From Fibrobacter sp. UWB13 (GTDB lineage Bacteria > Fibrobacterota > Fibrobacteria > Fibrobacterales > Fibrobacteraceae), in contig NZ_FXAX01000001.1 in NCBI RefSeq assembly GCF_900177805.1, positions 1,178,001 through 1,242,000 on the forward strand: a stretch of 64,000 bases of DNA. Reading direction: 5' to 3'. The number at the start of each line of letters is the position of its first letter. Position 1 is the first letter of the stretch. This document shows positions 61,836 through 64,000 of the stretch, one piece after another. Both the position numbers and the translations under genes were made by a program. A model generated the notes under the pieces. It searched no databases. It was not told the DNA's origin and saw only the letters and a program-made list of their open reading frames with translations.

Positions 61836-63340
61836 AAAAACTCTTCAAAAGCCTTAGCGTTTGCGTAAAGGTCTTTACCGCGCCAGTCAAAAAGTCCCGA
61901 GCCCCACGCACCGCCGATTGTCGGTTCCCAGAAGAATGAGCCAATCCAGCGGTTCATTTCGCGGACGGATTCACGAGTCTTTTGGCGGGATTTGTCGAAA
62001 TTGTAGTGGTTATCGGAATCACCACCATTATATTCTGCAACGATAAATTCCAAATTTGAATACTTTGTTGTAATCGTATTGAACAAATTTTTCCACTTAT
62101 CGGGAGTGCCGTCACCATATGCTGTGTAAGCAGAGAAACCCATCACGTCAGCAGGGATTTTATAGTCATCAAAGATGACGCCCATCCACCATTTTACCGT
62201 TTCTGCCTGGCGGATACGTTCAATGTGAAGCACCGTTTTCGTTGTCGGCGAAACTTCCTTGACCGCCTTGATGCCCGCATTGAAATACTTGGCGGCATTC
62301 GCCTTGCCCGCCGAAGTCCCCATATCGCCATTGACGGAAGTTGCAGCCTTATCGACGCCATTACCCCAGCAATCTGTTTTGCTGTTTGGCTTGTGAATCA
62401 AGATGCCCGGAGTTGTTTCATTGCCCACTTGCACCATGTCCGGCGTTGCGCCAGCATTCTTAAGTGCAATCATCAAATCCTTGGTGTATGCGTACACGGA
62501 ATCCGCCATCGCATCAGCGTTGTTCACGTTACGCCAGCGTTCGGGGATAATCTGTTTGCCAGGATCCGCCCAGACATCGCTGTAATGGATATCAACGAGA
62601 AGCCCCATGCCAGCCGCTTTGACTTTCTTGGCAAAAGCAACAACGTGGTCTTTGTCACCATACGCTTCGGAATCATGACCGCAACCGCTCGCCGCATAAC
62701 CGTACTTTGCCTTGGGCGAAACAAACGTGCGCAAACGAATGGAGTTGAATCCGTGTTTTTTCAGAATTGTGAAGATATCGCTTTCTTTGCCATCGACATC
62801 GTAAAACTTCGTATTATTTCGTTCGTATTCCTGGACTTCGGAAATATCGGCGCCATTGTAGAAATCAATTTTTATAGGTTGTGCAGAAGATGAACTAGGT
62901 GTTTCCGAAGAACTGATCGCTTGCGATGACGAGGATTCTATTGCAGAAGAGGGTTGCGACGCATTAGAAGACGACGATGATTCAGCCGCCGATGACTGAG
63001 CTTCGGACGAGGAGGAACTCTGCAACGTTTCAGACGACGTCGGTTCTACCGCAGACGATGTCGCCACGGCTGAAGACGATTCCGTCCCTGCCGACAAAGA
63101 AGTTTCCGAGGACGAGGGGCCACCCACATTTTGACTAGAGGACGATAAATTTTCAACAGACGACGAGGATTCTTGAGCCGAGGACTCCGGCACGCTCGAT
63201 GAAGATTCTAACGATTCCTGCGCAGACGAAGAACTTAAAGCATAAACAGGTGACAATGCCGTATCGTCACCACAAGATTGCATTAGCAAAGCAACAGAAG
63301 CGCAAGACACGCACGCCGCAAGATTTTTCAAAAACTTCAT
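61832..63340 (-). CDS. Endo-beta-1,4-galactanase (GH53) lipoprotein with poly-Ser linker
   Basis: GH53 enzymes cut the beta-1,4-galactan side chains of rhamnogalacturonan-I. The 502-residue product has a lipobox (MQSCGDD, about Cys23), a Ser/Glu-rich linker of about 125 residues, and a GH53 barrel (about 160-500) with FYNGADISEVQEYE at its start, FNSIRLRTFVSP, acid/base Glu in VQVGNET, and nucleophile Glu in IVAEYNGGDS, then FFWEPTIGGAWGSG. The catalytic part is complete. The enzyme fits the RG-I breakdown set at 39.5-49 kb although it is a separate transcript. Confidence 0.94.
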   Translation of the reverse strand: MKFLKNLAACVSCASVALLMQSCGDDTALSPVYALSSSSAQESLESSSSVPESSAQESSSSVENLSSSSQNVGGPSSSETSLSAGTESSSAVATSSAVEPTSSETLQSSSSSEAQSSAAESSSSSNASQPSSAIESSSSQAISSSETPSSSSAQPIKIDFYNGADISEVQEYERNNTKFYDVDGKESDIFTILKKHGFNSIRLRTFVSPKAKYGYAASGCGHDSEAYGDKDHVVAFAKKVKAAGMGLLVDIHYSDVWADPGKQIIPERWRNVNNADAMADSVYAYTKDLMIALKNAGATPDMVQVGNETTPGILIHKPNSKTDCWGNGVDKAATSVNGDMGTSAGKANAAKYFNAGIKAVKEVSPTTKTVLHIERIRQAETVKWWMGVIFDDYKIPADVMGFSAYTAYGDGTPDKWKNLFNTITTKYSNLEFIVAEYNGGDSDNHYNFDKSRQKTRESVREMNRWIGSFFWEPTIGGAWGSGLFDWRGKDLYANAKAFEEFF

Positions 63341-63358
63341 ACCAACCCAATCCTATTA

Positions 63359-63390
63359 AAGGAGATTTCCGCTCAGAGGCGGGAATGACA
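63359..63390. repeat. GTCAT-type short palindromic repeat
   Basis: AAGGAGATTTCCGC ... GCGGGAATGACA, the inverse of the copy at 42199-42230. Confidence 0.65.
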
Positions 63391-63468
63391 TACATAAAAA
63401 TACATCTTAATCGCTAATCCTCAAAATTTTAAATTGTAAAATTCCCGCATAAAAATTAAATTTCTAGC

Positions 63469-64000
63469 ATGTTCAACGCGGATTTACTCACTTCGGCTAA
63501 AGTTCAGGATTTCATCAAGCTTGCAACCAAGAAAAAATTGGATGCATTGCAAGTTTCGACGCAGCTAGCCAAGGAATTCAGCAATGAAGAACGAGCCGCC
63601 ATTATGGATTATATGGCGCTTGTGCCGAGATTCCGCGAAAAATTCGGAATCGAGAGTACCGCGTTCCTCCTTTGCGATAAACTAGCGCTGGAACAGAGCA
63701 CCGCGCAAGATATCGGACGCTGGAAAGCAAACTTGTGGCCAAGCGGCCCCGAAGCCGTCGGCAATACTGTTCATGACCTTTGCTGCGGCATGGGAGGCGA
63801 TTCCTTCTTTTTGCCGAAGGAACTGACTGCAATTGGCGTTGACCTCGACGAAAACCGACTTGCAATGTACCGCTACAACAGCAGCGTGATGCGAGGAGTT
63901 TCGCCAGAAGCCAGCAACGCACATACCATCCTCGGAGATGTCCGCGAAGTCGCCAAAGAAAACGATTCCAAGAATGCGACGCCCGCCCGCCCCAAAGCCG
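63469..64000 (+). CDS. Class I SAM-dependent methyltransferase, 5' part (runs off the window)
   Basis: An open frame from ATG 63469 continues without stop to the window edge (177 complete codons). The sequence shows a helical N-terminal domain (MFNADLLTSAKVQDFIKLATKK) and the methyltransferase motif I VHDLCCGMGGDSFFLP, then IGVDLDENRLAMYRYN (motif II, binding the SAM ribose). Such 'class I SAM methyltransferase / THUMP-like' proteins act on RNA in several phyla, but the substrate-determining part lies beyond the edge. No clear Shine-Dalgarno was seen. Confidence 0.85.
   Translation, partial: MFNADLLTSAKVQDFIKLATKKKLDALQVSTQLAKEFSNEERAAIMDYMALVPRFREKFGIESTAFLLCDKLALEQSTAQDIGRWKANLWPSGPEAVGNTVHDLCCGMGGDSFFLPKELTAIGVDLDENRLAMYRYNSSVMRGVSPEASNAHTILGDVREVAKENDSKNATPARPKA

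Noticed and set aside
62880-63250. Apparent tandem DNA repeat near the right end
   Set aside because: It is the serine/glutamate-rich linker of the GH53 lipoprotein, low-complexity coding DNA and not a separate repeat element.
1-64000. CRISPR array, tRNA, rRNA, integrase or intact transposase
   Set aside because: Looked for direct repeats with regular spacers, tRNA T-loop sequences and recombinase motifs; none found. The only array-like sequences are the 7-bp heptads, which have no spacers.

Overview
The window looks like chromosomal DNA of a Fibrobacter species (F. succinogenes or a close relative). The evidence is direct: four pieces of the Fibrobacter 'FISUMP' family (three lipoproteins and one remnant), a fibro-slime domain protein, a TIGR02147-type HTH protein, a TIGR02172-like kinase, poly-serine linkers in secreted polysaccharide enzymes, and a sdhCAB set that fits a succinate-forming fermenter. 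No rRNA, tRNA, CRISPR array, prophage or intact insertion sequence was seen.

Layout. 1-4000 (minus): PDZ protein, LptD, Maf. 4253-5074 (plus): a DraG-type ADP-ribosylglycohydrolase. 5078-11294 (minus): a nucleotide-metabolism run (small protein, thyA, metallophosphatase, dgt, HAD nucleotidase) followed by znuB and an unknown exported protein. 11357-15652 (minus): OmpA/TSP3 protein, RadC and a beta-barrel protein. 15828-18180 (minus): a polar amino acid ABC transporter. 18457-22496 (minus): ndk-sdhCAB. 22637-30936: an envelope-biogenesis block, a PpiC/TPR lipoprotein divergent from tamB-tamA. 30981-32503 (minus): DUF4116 protein plus ABC ATPase. 32669-37748 (minus): CE4 deacetylase and a giant fibro-slime protein. 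38030-39313: glyA.

39519-48984 (minus) is a pectin / rhamnogalacturonan-I locus of two transcription units: TIGR02147 regulator-like gene plus PL1 pectate lyase, and PL11 rhamnogalacturonan lyase plus two CE12-type esterases. Both promoter regions carry the same paired TGTGGAC motif. A GH53 galactanase near the right end (61832-63340) would attack RG-I side chains. 49257-50818 (plus): BrkB-like membrane protein and a barrel protein. 50945-55175 is an accessory patch: three FISUMP lipoproteins, one FISUMP remnant, a broken RelB-type toxin-antitoxin module, a probable nuclease tail and a Panacea-domain (DUF4065) toxin-antitoxin candidate. 55294-59145: a UvrA paralogue with an in-frame palindromic repeat, then a GH18 enzyme. 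59220-60830: a Fur-family regulator and a COG0523 GTPase under a palindromic operator, probably a zinc-stress unit. The last gene, a methyltransferase, runs off the right edge.

Features that cross gene boundaries: (1) arrays of 7-bp tandem repeats between genes, several beginning exactly on the stop codon of the gene before; (2) a covarying 86-bp palindromic repeat, one copy intergenic and one translated inside the UvrA paralogue; (3) short GTCAT-type dispersed repeats, one apparently forming part of a signal peptide; (4) a TATATTTG-like box close upstream of many genes, in three cases five bases from an ATG with no Shine-Dalgarno, suggesting leaderless mRNAs.
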